From Chitinophagaceae bacterium (GTDB taxonomy: Bacteria > Bacteroidota > Bacteroidia > Chitinophagales > Chitinophagaceae), in assembly GCA_016719815.1 (NCBI GenBank), contig JADJYK010000001.1:310001-374000 (forward strand): a stretch of DNA of 64,000 bases. The letters are read 5' to 3'. The notes under the pieces are model-generated. The model did no database searches and was not told where the DNA came from. It saw nothing but the letters and a program-made list of their open reading frames with translations. Every line of letters starts with the position of its first letter. The stretch's first letter is position 1. Both the position numbers and the translations under genes were made by a program. Of this stretch, positions 16,601-26,525 are shown in pieces.

Positions 16601-18920
16601 TTACTGGTTATTTAATTGTTTGAGGCTTTCTTTATGTTGTTTTATCTCTTCTTTACTTATTAATATACTATAAGCTATCTGCCCAAAGCCAATACATTCA
16701 TCATTCGGGCTTAGCTGGCTGTGAAACAGTAAATGGAACTCTTTACCCAACAATTCAATTATCAAATCAACTAACAATGCATTTTGAAATACCCCGCCGC
16801 TATAGGCAATTTTGTTTACGCCGGTTTTTTCAGCTACTCCTTTAATCAGCATGGCCAGCGATACAAAAACTTTTCTGGCGATGATACTGACTTCAATATC
16901 CCTTCTCACATCTTCCAGTATTTTTTCAATCATCTCCATCCAGGTTGCTTTACCAGCTTCAACCGGAATAGGATAATAATCAAAAGTAGGATTATTGCAA
17001 CTTCTGGCGATTGATTCCAGCTTCATAGCCGCCTCGCCTTCGTAAGAATTAATTGCCTGAATTTTTAATATCGCTGCAATGCCATCAAGCAGGCGGCCCA
17101 TGCTGGATGTAAGTAATATTTGCTCCTGCTGTAGCAGTTTCAGGTAAAACTCTCTTTCTGCAACGGAAAACTGGTCTTTAATCGTCATCAGGTTGCCCAT
17201 GTTGCTGTGTAACAGTGCAACGGCACTAACCCTTGGTTCTTTGCTCATCTTATCACCCAGTAATTGCGGAAAGTATTCAAAATGGGTGTGCCGCTTAATA
17301 GTATGCTCCTGCAACAGGAAAAATTCACCACGCCAAACCTGGTCATCATCGCCATAGCCCGTACCATCCCATACCACACCGAGAATTTTTCATCGGTATA
17401 CAACAGGTTATTCTCTGCAAGTACGGCGGCAAAATGGGCTTTATGATGTTGTATGGCATTTACAGGTATATCCCATTCTTCCGCCAGTTCCTTTCCTTTT
17501 TCCGAAACAAAATAATTTGGATGACTGTCGATCAGTATCTGATTTGGCCTAACCTGAAGTGTTTTTAAAAGGTGAGACAACGTATTATTGAAACTGATTT
17601 GTGATTCAAAATTTGCCTGGTCTCCTAAAAACTGGCTTATGTACAGATTATTATTAGCTGTAAGGGCAAATGCACTTTTCAATTCAGCACCCATTGCCAG
17701 TATGTTTCCTGTGTCTGAAAAAGGAGATGGAAAATAATTTGGAGCCAGCCCTCTCGACCTTCTGATGATGATAGGCTGCTGGCTTTTCTCTGCAAACTGC
17801 ATTACACTATCGTCTTGCGGGGCAACAATATCCCTTTCAAAGCTCAGAATAAAATCTGCATATTCTGTTAGCCACAGTAATGCATCCTCATCGGTATATA
17901 CAATTGGTGAGCCACTCAGATTTCCGCTTGTGGCGATTAATGGTTTATTCCACTGCTCCATTATCAATGCAAGCAGGGGAGTGTAAGGAAGTACGGCGCC
18001 AATTTTGTCAAGTCCGGGTGCTATTGCGTCAGCACATAAACCCGTAGAGGGGTCGCCTTTCAATTTGCATAAGACAATGGGTGCAATTTTCCCAAGCAGT
18101 GCTTCTTTTTCTTTAGCTGTTATGTTCAAATCTTCTTCCATCATTTCTATGGACGGATACATGACTGCAAAGGGCTTGGCAGGACGTTGTTTCCTGTTTC
18201 TTAATGTTATGACCGAAAACTGTTTGGTAGCATCGCAAAGTAACAGGTAACCACCAATGCCTTTTACTGCCAGAATATGCCCATGACGTAAGGACTCGTT
18301 TACGATTAGTAAAATACTTTCAGCGTCATTGGAAATTTCAACGCCATTATTGTCATATAAATGAATGGGAATGCTGCAGTCAGGACATGAGTTGGTTTGG
18401 CTGTAATGTCTTCGGTTATGAATATTATTATACTCAGCCTGGCAACTGCTGCACATTTCAAATCTGACATAGTGGTATTCTCCCTGTCATAAGGCAACCC
18501 GGTTACTATAGAATAGCGGGGGCCACACTCAAGGCAGGTAGTAAAGGGGTATTCAAAACGCTTATTGGTTTCTTCTGAAATTTCTCTCCTGCAGTTTTTG
18601 CAAATAGCTAGATCAGGTGTTAGCAGTAAATCAGGCTGTGCGGTATTATCGCTGTTGCGAATAACAAAGTTTTCAAATGGATGTTCTCCTGTTTGTGTTA
18701 GCAGGTGAGAACTGATAATTGCATTAGGGGGAGGAGATTGTACAACGGAATTATAGAAGACTTCAGCTTCTTCAGCACTGGCATTTATTTCAATATGAAC
18801 ACCGTCCTTACCGTTACTTACCCATCCGCACAGCTTCATCTGCTCTGCAAGCCGGCATACAAAGGGCCGGAAACCGACACCTTGCACCAATCCGCCGATA
18901 TGGATGTGATAAGTGTTCAT
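16601..18920 (-). CDS. hypF: carbamoyltransferase HypF, two frameshifts
   Basis: Three frames add up to one HypF of about 773 residues, the normal length. The order is an acylphosphatase-like domain (GLVQGVGFRPFVCRLA), two zinc fingers (CKNCRREI...CLECGPRYS and CSSCQAEY...CPDCSIPI), a YrdC-like domain (AVKGIGGYLLLCDA, SGNLSGSPI), and a Kae1-like C-terminal domain (HHKAHFAAVLAEN, SGGVFQNALL). The breaks are single-base deletions in the AAA at 18460-18462 and in the AA at 17384-17385. HypF makes thiocarbamate on HypE from carbamoyl phosphate and ATP. It lies between hypB and hypC. Confidence 0.93.
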
Positions 18921-18944
18921 TAATAGTATACAAATCAGTCACTG

Positions 18945-19742
18945 TTAAACAGTTTCAGAAACCTTTACTTTTTGTTTCAGCCATTGGTACCAGGTGTTTA
19001 ATCCTTCACCACTGGTACAGCTCACTTCAATAAATTCCAGTTTTGGATTTACCTGCTTTGCATATTCTTTTACTTTGTCCATGCTGAAAGGTACATATGG
19101 CAACAGGTCAATTTTATTGATGATACATAAAGTGGAAGTATGGAACATATCCGGGTACTTGACAGGTTTATCATCGCCTTCTGTAGTGCTGATGATGACC
19201 ACTCTTTCACTTTCCCCTAAATCGAACATGGCAGGACAAACAAGATTGCCCACATTCTCAATAAAGAAAATGGCGTTTTCCTGTGGCTTCATACCTTGTA
19301 TGGCATGCAATATCATATGTGCATCCAAGTGACAGCCCTTGCCGGTGTTGATTTGTGCCACTTTGGTACCGGTGGCATGTATGCGGTCAGCATCCCGGGA
19401 AGTTTGCTGGTCGCCTTCAATTACATAAAACGGAAACTGGTCTTTTAAATCAGTCAGTGTTCTTTCGAGTAAAGATGTTTTGCCAGAACCTGGTGAACTT
19501 ACAAGATTTAATGCCAAAATATTCTTGGCATCAAAATAACCCCTGTTTCGCTGGGCTAGCAGGTTATTTTCATGCAACACATCTTTCTCCACTTCAACAA
19601 TAGTTTTGCTGTGCGAATGGGAGTGGCCGTGGTCATGATGATGTTCGTGGCCATGATGATGATCATGTTCATGATGATGGTCTTCTCCAAAATGTTTGAT
19701 GGACTCAGATCCGTTAGCGTCACAACCGCAGGTAGCACACAT
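18945..19742 (-). CDS. hypB: GTPase nickel chaperone HypB with histidine-rich N-terminus
   Basis: A 265-residue protein. Residues 1-7 contain the CATCGC high-affinity nickel motif. Residues about 20-45 are a histidine-rich stretch with more than a dozen histidines (for example DHHHEHDHHHGHEHHHDHG), seen in HypB proteins that store nickel. The GTPase domain has the P-loop SSPGSGKTSL, EGDQQTSRDADR and the NKID motif. It delivers nickel to the large subunit together with HypA. It starts 24 bases after the hypA stop. Confidence 0.95.
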   Translation of the reverse strand: MCATCGCDANGSESIKHFGEDHHHEHDHHHGHEHHHDHGHSHSHSKTIVEVEKDVLHENNLLAQRNRGYFDAKNILALNLVSSPGSGKTSLLERTLTDLKDQFPFYVIEGDQQTSRDADRIHATGTKVAQINTGKGCHLDAHMILHAIQGMKPQENAIFFIENVGNLVCPAMFDLGESERVVIISTTEGDDKPVKYPDMFHTSTLCIINKIDLLPYVPFSMDKVKEYAKQVNPKLEFIEVSCTSGEGLNTWYQWLKQKVKVSETV

Positions 19743-19766
19743 AAAAAATATTTTTTGGTTAATGTT

Positions 19767-20108
19767 TCAATTTAAAACCAGGGATTTCACCCTTAACTCT
19801 TTTCCTTTCTCTGTCTTAATCAAATATTGTCCGCAGGCAGGACAGGGTTCATATAATTGCTGCATTTGGAAAACAGTATTGCAATCCGTGCATCTTCCTT
19901 CGCCTGCAATGCGGTTAATACTTCTTTTTGAACTTTCAAGCAGGGTGGATTTTATCGCCTGATCCCAGGCAAAATTAAAAGCAGTCATTTCAATGCCGCT
20001 TAGTTCGCCAATATCCAGTTCTATTTCTTCAATACCGGAAGCATTATTTTTTGCCGCTTCATCTTCGGCAATCCTGATAATGCTCATCACTATCGAAAGC
20101 TCATGCAT
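19767..20108 (-). CDS. hypA: nickel chaperone HypA
   Basis: A 113-residue protein starting MHELSIVMSI, where His2 binds nickel. The zinc site is formed by CTDCNTVF and CPACGQ, residues about 74-94. The partner HypB follows immediately. It starts 3 bases after the small membrane protein gene. Confidence 0.95.
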   Translation of the reverse strand: MHELSIVMSIIRIAEDEAAKNNASGIEEIELDIGELSGIEMTAFNFAWDQAIKSTLLESSKRSINRIAGEGRCTDCNTVFQMQQLYEPCPACGQYLIKTEKGKELRVKSLVLN

Positions 20109-20111
20109 GCC

Positions 20112-20309
20112 TTATTTTTTGGCAGCAGCCTTGCGGTATTTCTTTACCAGCAATACAACGGTAGCAGCTATCGCCACAACAAGAATAGCATGTTCAGGTT
20201 CAATAAAATAGTGCTGAATAGTAAAGCCGTGAGTGTGTCCATGACCTTCATGCGCAAAAGCACTGAAATAAGCTGCGATGGCTGCAAAAGTTAGAAAGAT
20301 TCTTTTCAT
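20112..20309 (-). CDS. small histidine-rich membrane protein in the hyp operon
   Basis: A 65-residue protein with a signal peptide (MKRIFLTFAAIAAYFSAFA), a short exported histidine-rich segment (HEGHGHTHGF), one membrane helix (HAILVVAIAATVVLLV) and a lysine-rich C-terminal tail (KKYRKAAAKK). I do not recognise the family. It is the first gene of the operon, 3 bases before hypA, so a role in binding or importing nickel for the hydrogenase is a reasonable guess. It recalls HupE/UreJ permeases only in its HxxHxH-like start; it is far too short to be one. Confidence 0.65.
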   Translation of the reverse strand: MKRIFLTFAAIAAYFSAFAHEGHGHTHGFTIQHYFIEPEHAILVVAIAATVVLLVKKYRKAAAKK

Positions 20310-20588
20310 CTCTTTGATTTTTATCTTTTAATGACAGAACCAACGTGGTTTACAAGTGGGTGCTGTGTTACAAAATCGGTACAAGTTAGCAATTATTGGC
20401 TATTTCCATAGCATGATAATACCACGAAAATAGACTTTACCCAAACCAATTCTAAAAGTTGCAATTCCTTCCGTGGCTGAGTTTTGTCATAAGATTGTCT
20501 GATGAAAATCAGTGCCGTCTCTTCTTTTAATCAATACTTTGAATTGCCATATTTATTTCTCACTGGCGCTTGCCATAAAACCATTTGC
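20310..20588. promoter_or_regulatory. divergent promoter region of the hydrogenase and hyp operons
   Basis: This 279-base spacer must hold promoters for both operons. I found no exact TAnnTTTG box on either strand; TAAGATTG near 20491 is one base off on the plus strand. An in-frame ATG at 20502 inside it could extend the small subunit, but I favour 20589. Confidence 0.4.
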
Positions 20589-21716
20589 ATGGACAAACCA
20601 ACTGTTCAAAAAACTCCTACTTATCTGGAGGAGTTTAAGAGAAAAGGCTATTCCCGGAAAGACTTTTTACGATTCTGTACCCTCATGGGTGCCTATCTTG
20701 GCCTCGAGAGCACTGCCCTGGGACAGGTAGTAAAGGCGATGGAAACTAAACCACGTCTCCCGGTTATCTGGCTGCACTTTCAGGAATGTACCTGTTGCAG
20801 CGAATCGTTCATCCGCTCATCGCACCCGATTGTAGCCGATGTACTGCTCGACCAGATTTCCCTGGACTATACCGAAACACTCATGGCTGCTTCCGGCCAC
20901 CAGGCTGAAGAAGCGATGAAGAACACTATGACCAAGTATAAAGGTGAGTATATATTATGTGTGGAAGGCAGTGTGCCTACCGCTGCAGACGGAGTGTATT
21001 GCATGATTGGTGGTAAAACCTCTATGCAGATACTGGAAGAAGCGGCTGCCGGTGCCAAAGCCGTCATTGCATGGGGCAGTTGCGCCTGCAACGGTTGCGT
21101 ACAGGCCGCTAAGCCTAACCCAACTTCAGCCACACCGATACACAAACTGGTAAAAGGAAAACCAATCATAAAAGTTCCCGGTTGTCCTCCAATTGGTGAG
21201 GTAATGGCCGGTGTAATTGTACATGTGGTAACATTTGGCCGCCTGCCCGACCTTGATGCGCTGGGCAGACCAAAAGCCTTCTACAGCAAAAGAGTGCATG
21301 ATACCTGCTACCGCCGTCCGTACTACGATGCCGGCTTATATGTGGAGAGCTTCGATGATGAAAATGCCAAAAAGGGATATTGCCTTTATAAAGTGGGCTG
21401 CAAAGGACCATCTACTTATAATGCCTGCGGCGTAACGAAATGGAACAATGGCGTTAGCTTCCCTATTCAGTCTGGTCACGGCTGCTTTGGTTGCAGCGAA
21501 GAAAACTATTGGGACAATGGCCGTATCTACGAAAGAGCTTCGGCATTCCCTGGCTTCGGTATTGAATCTACCGCTGACACAGTGGGTAAAACAGCCCTCG
21601 CCGCCACCGGTGTGGCACTGGCTGCACATGCCATTATGACCAATGTTCGCAAAAAGAAACTGATTAAAAACCTGGAGAAAGAAGGAAAAGAAAGCGAACA
21701 GGAACTGAAAAGCTAA
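20589..21716 (+). CDS. hyaA: [NiFe] hydrogenase small subunit, oxygen-tolerant group 1 type
   Basis: A 375-residue protein. The Tat-like signal is SRKDFLRFC with a following hydrophobic stretch; an arginine-lysine pair replaces the usual twin arginine. The proximal cluster region has ECTCCSESFIRSSHP and GSCACNGCVQAAKPNP. The second cysteine of CTCC and the late cysteine of the second motif correspond to Cys19 and Cys120 of E. coli Hyd-1, which build the [4Fe-3S] cluster that protects against O2. Medial and distal cluster cysteines follow (HDTCYRR, YCLYKVGCKGP, FGCSEENYW). A C-terminal helix (about ALAATGVALAAHAIM) anchors it to the membrane. The alternative start at 20502 adds 29 residues of no signal-like character. 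Confidence 0.93.
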   Translation: MDKPTVQKTPTYLEEFKRKGYSRKDFLRFCTLMGAYLGLESTALGQVVKAMETKPRLPVIWLHFQECTCCSESFIRSSHPIVADVLLDQISLDYTETLMAASGHQAEEAMKNTMTKYKGEYILCVEGSVPTAADGVYCMIGGKTSMQILEEAAAGAKAVIAWGSCACNGCVQAAKPNPTSATPIHKLVKGKPIIKVPGCPPIGEVMAGVIVHVVTFGRLPDLDALGRPKAFYSKRVHDTCYRRPYYDAGLYVESFDDENAKKGYCLYKVGCKGPSTYNACGVTKWNNGVSFPIQSGHGCFGCSEENYWDNGRIYERASAFPGFGIESTADTVGKTALAATGVALAAHAIMTNVRKKKLIKNLEKEGKESEQELKS

Positions 21717-21747
21717 CCCCATTTAATTACTACTTACAAATTATTAT

Positions 21748-23465
21748 ATGAGTACAAGAATTGTAGTTGACCCCATTACAAGAATTGAAGGTCACTTACG
21801 CATAGAAGCCGATATCGAAAATGGCAAAATCAAGGATGCTTACAGCAGTGGCACCATGGTGCGCCTGCTCGAAGAAATATTAAAAGGCCGTGACCCGCTG
21901 GATGCTTGGGCCTATGTAGGCCGTGTATGCGGTGTATGTACTTCTATCCATTCACTTGCCTCAGTAAGATGTGTGGAAGATGCACTGGGTATAGTAGTCC
22001 CTCCCAATGCAGAACTGGTAAGAAATATTATGAACGCTGCCCTGTACATGCATGACCATGTGGTTCACTTCTATCACCTGCATGCGATGGACTGGGTGGA
22101 TGTGGTGAATGCCCTGAAGGCAGACCCCAAGAAAACATCAGAACTGGCACAAAGCATTTCACACTGGCCAAAATCTTCTCCCGGTTATTTCAGCGATTTG
22201 CAAAAACGCATCACCAAGTTTGTAGAAAGCGGCCAGTTAGGCATTTTCAGCAATGGTTATTGGGGGCATCCTGCTTACAAGCTCCCGGCTGAAGTAAACC
22301 TCATCGGCCTGGCTCACTATCTCGAAGCATTGGAATGGCAAAAAGAAATGGTGAAAGTGCAAACCATCTTTGGTGGTAAGAACCCGCATCCCAACTACCT
22401 CGTAGGTGGTATCGCCTGTGCCATCAGCACTGATGATATAAGCGGACTGAATGCTGAACGACTGGCTTATGTAGGCCAGTTAATGAATGACGGGAAAAAA
22501 TTCATCGAGCAGGTGTATATCCCCGACCTGATGGCAATCGCTTCATTCTATAAAGACTGGGGAGCAATCGGTGGCGGTTTGGGTAACTATATGGCTTATG
22601 GCGATTTCCCAACCAACGGCTACCGTGATGTGGCTTCTTATAAATTCCCGCAGGGTGTTATCCTCAATAAAGACATCAGCAAAGTGATGGATGTGGACAT
22701 GAGAAAGGATGACGAAATACAGGAGTTCATTGATAACTCATGGTATGAATACAAAGGAAGCGGCGGTCTGCACCCCTGGAAAGGCGAAAGTAAAATCAAA
22801 TACACAGGCCCCAAACCTCCATTCGAAAACTTAGACACTACACAGAAGTACAGCTACCTGAAAACACCAAGGTGGAAAGGCAATGCGGTGGAAGTAGGTC
22901 CGCTGGCAAGGGTGCTGGTGGGTTATGCAAGAGGCAGGGAAGACTTTAAAGCCGTTGTGGACAAAGCCCTTACCGATTTGAATGTACCCGTTACTGCACT
23001 CTTCTCCACACTGGGCCGCACCGCTGCCCGTGGACTGGAAAGTGTACTGGTGGCACAGTGGGGACTTGAGTTCTACGACCAGTTAATCGAGAATATTAAG
23101 AAAGGCGATACCCGTATGGCCGAATCGAAAATGAGGGATTCCTCTAACTGGCCCGATAAGGCACTGGGCGTTGGCCATGCCGAAGCTCCCCGCGGCGCAT
23201 TGGCACACTGGATTAATATCGAAGACGAAAAAATTGCCAACTACCAGTTAGTGGTACCCACCACATGGAATGCATCACCAAGAGATGCAAAGGACAGGTA
23301 TCGGCTTATGAAGCAGCTCTCAGGGATACACCAATCGCCGACCCCAAACAGCCGGTTGAAATTCTCAGAACGATACATTCATTCGACCCCTGCCTGGCCT
23401 GTGCTGTACACCTGTATGATGAAGAAGGAAAACACATTAACCGCATCAGCGTACTGGGCGAATAA
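21748..23465 (+). CDS. hyaB: [NiFe] hydrogenase large subunit, one frameshift
   Basis: About 572 residues across two frames. The first nickel motif is GRVCGVCTSIHS (residue about 58), the second is FDPCLACAVH close to the C-terminus. The second motif lies in the other frame: the uninterrupted frame goes wrong after SPRDAKD at about 23290 and runs to 23472. One added G in the GG at 23292-23293 restores GQVSAYEAALRDT and the real stop at 23463-23465. The short tail after the histidine is removed by the maturation protease. It binds the Ni-Fe active site and oxidises H2 in the periplasm with the small subunit, 31 bases upstream. Confidence 0.95.
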
Positions 23466-23481
23466 CCTTTAAATTCTTTCT

Positions 23482-24222
23482 ATGGCAAACGGTAAAACAA
23501 ACGGACACAAGCTGCGGCGGGTATATGTATGGGAACAGCCTGTTCGCATCTATCACTGGCTCAATGCACTCACCATCATTGTACTCATTGCCACCGGCTT
23601 CTATATCGCCAGTCCGCTGGCAATACAAAGTTCCAAAGAAGCCTCGCAGCAGGTTTACAATGGGCTGGGTACGCACCATACATTTTTGGCAGCCTATATA
23701 TTTCTCTTTAATTTTCTTTTCCGCATCTACTGGGGCTTTGTGGGAAATAAATATGCCAACTGGAAACAGTTCATCCCCACATCTGGCCGTTTCTTTAAAG
23801 AAATGTGGCAGGTGTTTAAGATGGATATACTCATGCTGCGTGGCAAAGAACACATGAGTGTGGGCCACAACGCAATGGCCGGCTTCATTTATTTCTTCAC
23901 CTTCATCGCTTTCCTCGTTCAATGCATAACCGGCTTTGGCCTGTATGCATCTATGAGCACAAGCTGGTGGTTCCCCAAACTGTTTAAGTGGGTGCCCGGT
24001 ATGTTTGGCGGCGATGCTCCCCTTCGTTCTGTACACCATGCCACCACCTGGTTCTTTATCATCTTCACGGTAATACATGTATATCTTGTATTCTACCATG
24101 ATTATGTAGAAGGCCGTGGCGAAATATCAAGCATGGGCGGCGGATGGAAATTTGTGGAAGAAGAAGTATTTGAAAAAGGACTCGAAGTACCTAACGAACC
24201 AACACCGGCAAAAGAAGCATAA
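23482..24222 (+). CDS. hyaC: Ni/Fe-hydrogenase b-type cytochrome subunit
   Basis: A 246-residue protein with four hydrophobic helices. Heme-ligand histidines are in VRIYHWLNAL, THHTFLAAYIF, VGHNAMAGFIYFF and HHATTWFFIIFTVIHVYLVFYHD. It anchors the hydrogenase and passes electrons to the quinone pool. It starts 16 bases after the large subunit and overlaps the protease gene by one base. The C-terminal 35 residues are a charged cytoplasmic tail longer than in E. coli HyaC. Confidence 0.93.
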   Translation: MANGKTNGHKLRRVYVWEQPVRIYHWLNALTIIVLIATGFYIASPLAIQSSKEASQQVYNGLGTHHTFLAAYIFLFNFLFRIYWGFVGNKYANWKQFIPTSGRFFKEMWQVFKMDILMLRGKEHMSVGHNAMAGFIYFFTFIAFLVQCITGFGLYASMSTSWWFPKLFKWVPGMFGGDAPLRSVHHATTWFFIIFTVIHVYLVFYHDYVEGRGEISSMGGGWKFVEEEVFEKGLEVPNEPTPAKEA

Positions 24223-24701
24223 TGCAGAACAGGTTACTCATAATGGGAATTGGCAACTACCTGATGGGCGACGAAGGGGTAGGGGTGCATGCAGCCGAAA
24301 GATTGCAGCAGGCCGGTCTGCCCGCCCATGTTGATGTGGTGGATGGCGGCACCGGTGGCTTTCACCTGCTCAGCTATTTTGAAAAATATCCACGGGTAAT
24401 ACTGGTGGATGCCACACTCGATGGCAACCCTGCCGGTACTATCCGGCTGATAAAGCCCCGCTTCGCCTCCGACTTTCCCAAGGCCATGAGCACACACGAC
24501 ATTGGCCTTAAGGATATGATGAGTTCGCTGCAACTGCTGGGGCAGATACCGGAGATACATCTCTTTGTGGTAAGCATCGCCACCATACAGCAACAGGGTG
24601 TGGAGCTTACCCCCGAAGTGGAAGCCATCATGCCCGGGTTGCTGAATAAGATAACCGAACTGGCCAATACCCTTGAACCCGAACAAGAACCCGCCGGATA
24701 A
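24222..24701 (+). CDS. hyaD: hydrogenase maturation protease
   Basis: A 159-residue protein of the HyaD/HybD family. MGIGNYLMGDEGVGVHAAE carries the nickel-binding glutamate, ILVDATLDG the aspartate and STHDIGLKD the histidine. It clips the C-terminal tail of the large subunit after nickel insertion. It overlaps hyaC by one base and is the last gene before a strong terminator. Confidence 0.92.
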   Translation: MQNRLLIMGIGNYLMGDEGVGVHAAERLQQAGLPAHVDVVDGGTGGFHLLSYFEKYPRVILVDATLDGNPAGTIRLIKPRFASDFPKAMSTHDIGLKDMMSSLQLLGQIPEIHLFVVSIATIQQQGVELTPEVEAIMPGLLNKITELANTLEPEQEPAG

Positions 24702-24729
24702 ATTACTGGATTAGTGGCAAGCAAATGGC

Positions 24730-24767
24730 AAACAGCCTGTGATGAAGATTGCAGGCTGTTTTTCTTT
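24730..24767 (+). terminator. terminator of the hydrogenase operon
   Basis: Stem AAACAGCCTG / CAGGCTGTTT with a 12-base loop, followed by a T-rich TTTCTTTTTTTC tract, 29 bases after the protease stop. Confidence 0.85.
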
Positions 24768-24785
24768 TTTTCTGATTGTTTAAAT

Positions 24786-25394
24786 TTATTTTATGTAAAT
24801 AGAATGAAGTATTTCAAGCACCTTGCTGTAGATGCCAGTCGTATCCTGGCTAGTCATTCTGATGTTTGTTATTAAAAATCTTCTTCCAATTCCGGTATAT
24901 GCCCTCACATTAATCCCGTTTTCTGTTTCATCCTGTACACCACTAATTTCGGATGCAAAGTATCTTTTGTTTATATAGAAGCAATTTCTTTCGATTGAAT
25001 AATCAGTAAGAAACCATGAAAGATTGCGATTGTTTGACAGAAATTCAAGACAGGAAGTATTGTCAAACGTTATATCTGTACTGGCGTCATCTATTAGATG
25101 GTGTTTGAATGAAACAGTTAATTTCGGAAAGTTGTTTTTATTTGTTGTTGAATAAGTATAGGCGGAGTAGTCAAAAAAATCTCCTTTAAGGCTATCAGGT
25201 GTTATTGTTCCTTTTTTCTGAGTAAAGGAGTCGCAATAAGCAGGTAACTTCAATCTGATTTGTCCTAAATTATCATTAAGCAGTATTGTTCTTTCAACAA
25301 GTTTTTCTGAATAATGGCAACTGTAAATGGAGGCTAACAACAAAAAAATTGAAGTTGCTTTTATTATACTGTTCGAAAAGGGTTTAACTAACAT
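24786..25394 (-). CDS. predicted lipoprotein of unknown function
   Basis: I chose ATG 25394, giving 202 residues with a signal peptide ending in LLLASIYSC, where the cysteine would be lipidated. A longer frame runs upstream to 25463, but its extra 23 residues are charged and would bury the signal. The body has no recognised domain; it is beta-rich with SFKHHLIDD and a late RRFLITNIRM. The codon use is AT-rich like the next three genes. It converges with the hydrogenase operon. Confidence 0.6.
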   Translation of the reverse strand: MLVKPFSNSIIKATSIFLLLASIYSCHYSEKLVERTILLNDNLGQIRLKLPAYCDSFTQKKGTITPDSLKGDFFDYSAYTYSTTNKNNFPKLTVSFKHHLIDDASTDITFDNTSCLEFLSNNRNLSWFLTDYSIERNCFYINKRYFASEISGVQDETENGINVRAYTGIGRRFLITNIRMTSQDTTGIYSKVLEILHSIYIK

Positions 25395-25503
25395 TCTACT
25401 AATATTACTTTTCAGCCGTGCCTCCCCGTACAGCCTTTTGTTCGATAGACTCGGCTTTTTCAAATTATTATTTTTTACCTGCCCATGTAAGCGATAAGAA
25501 GTT

Positions 25504-25997
25504 TTAGATAATGAATCTGACGTATGAAAATTTTATGTTACCGTCAGTTAATACTTTAAAATGATAGTCAATTGTAAACTGACCAAACTCCGGGCTTTTA
25601 GTAATAAGGCTCAATGTAACAGTTTTTGTGCCTTCTGAATATGTAGCTTTCATTTTACTTGTTGCGGGGCTAACTACTATTAATTCGGAGGTCTCGGTTG
25701 ATTTATCCTTCACAAGCTTCTTGATGTTTATTTTCTCTAAAGTTTTTCTGAAATCTATTGGAAGAATGGCACTGTAATAAGTATCAAAATCTGATTCCTG
25801 AAACGGTACAATCTTATCAGGCTTCATTTTGGATACAAAACGGGTGTCAGCAACATACCAAATATCATTTCCGGGATTTTCGATCGGAAAGTCAAAATAG
25901 GACTTTACGGTTGCTTTATCTCCTCGCAAAAGTGCATTCCTGAAGTCTGATAAACTCTCTGACCAGTCAGTAAGATTAAGTTTTCTGCTGTCTGGTG
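25504..25997 (-). CDS. unrecognised protein, N-terminus missing or frameshifted
   Basis: The frame is open for 165 codons. It has no good ATG: a TTG at 25929 is the first start-like codon, but coding character begins earlier (IAPDSRKLNLTDWSESLSDF), up to a stop just before 25997. The body includes FDFPIENPGND and ends FKVLTDGNIKFSYVRFII. It looks like a small periplasmic or cytoplasmic protein. A possible signal peptide (MKAILFLPLSWF, ATG at 26101) lies upstream in another frame and could be its real start if two indels are present. It overlaps that of the HNH gene tail, so this stays open. Confidence 0.4.
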
Positions 25998-26436
25998 CTA
26001 TGAACTTTTATTTATACTTACTAAGTTGTGACTACTATCTGATGTCATTGAGTTATATTCTGTAAAAACCAGGAAAGAGGAAGAAACAATATTGCCTTCA
26101 TGTTGATTCAATATTTTTGTTGTTTTTTGAGTGTTGTTACGATGTTGAGCGTCATGGCAAGACGTACACACTGAAACGAGCCATTCGATTGGCTCTTTTC
26201 CAATATTGTATTTGCATATTTTTGTGATGAACCTGTGTTGCTCGTCCTCCGCAATATACGCAACGCCAATTATCTCTTTTAAGTACTACATACCGTTTAC
26301 GTTTCCATGCGTCTGATTTAAGATAGTCGTTTCTATAATAGTCACGACGCTGTTTTCGTCCTGTCTCAAATTGCCTGCGTTTAAATGCCGCTATAGCAAT
26401 TACTATAATTATTAAAATTAAAATCTGAAAGTTCAT
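25998..26436 (-). CDS. HNH endonuclease-like protein with N-terminal membrane helix, one frameshift
   Basis: The start frame gives a hydrophobic N-terminus (ILILIIIVIAIAAF), a basic stretch, then RDNWRCVYCGG and QVHHK. It goes out of frame at the T5 run 26219-26223. Removing one base continues as IGKEPIEWLVSVCTSCHDAQH to a stop at 25998-26000. The CxxC...HH...CxxCH pattern is the zinc-ribbon HNH nuclease fold. The intact length would be about 145 residues. A membrane-anchored HNH protein is unusual. Where the protein truly ends after KILNQHEG is uncertain because a second possible start lies there. Confidence 0.6.
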
Positions 26437-26525
26437 GCTGCTCTCATCAGTTCTTTTGTAATAATTTTCTTTTCAGCCGCATCACACAGCGCTGCTTTGT
26501 GTCTGGAGGATTTGGCATTTTTCAA

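Noticed and set aside
20502..20588. Longer start for the hydrogenase small subunit
   Set aside because: The added 29 residues do not look like a signal region and move the Tat-like motif about 50 residues from the start; ATG 20589 leaves a normal-length N-region.
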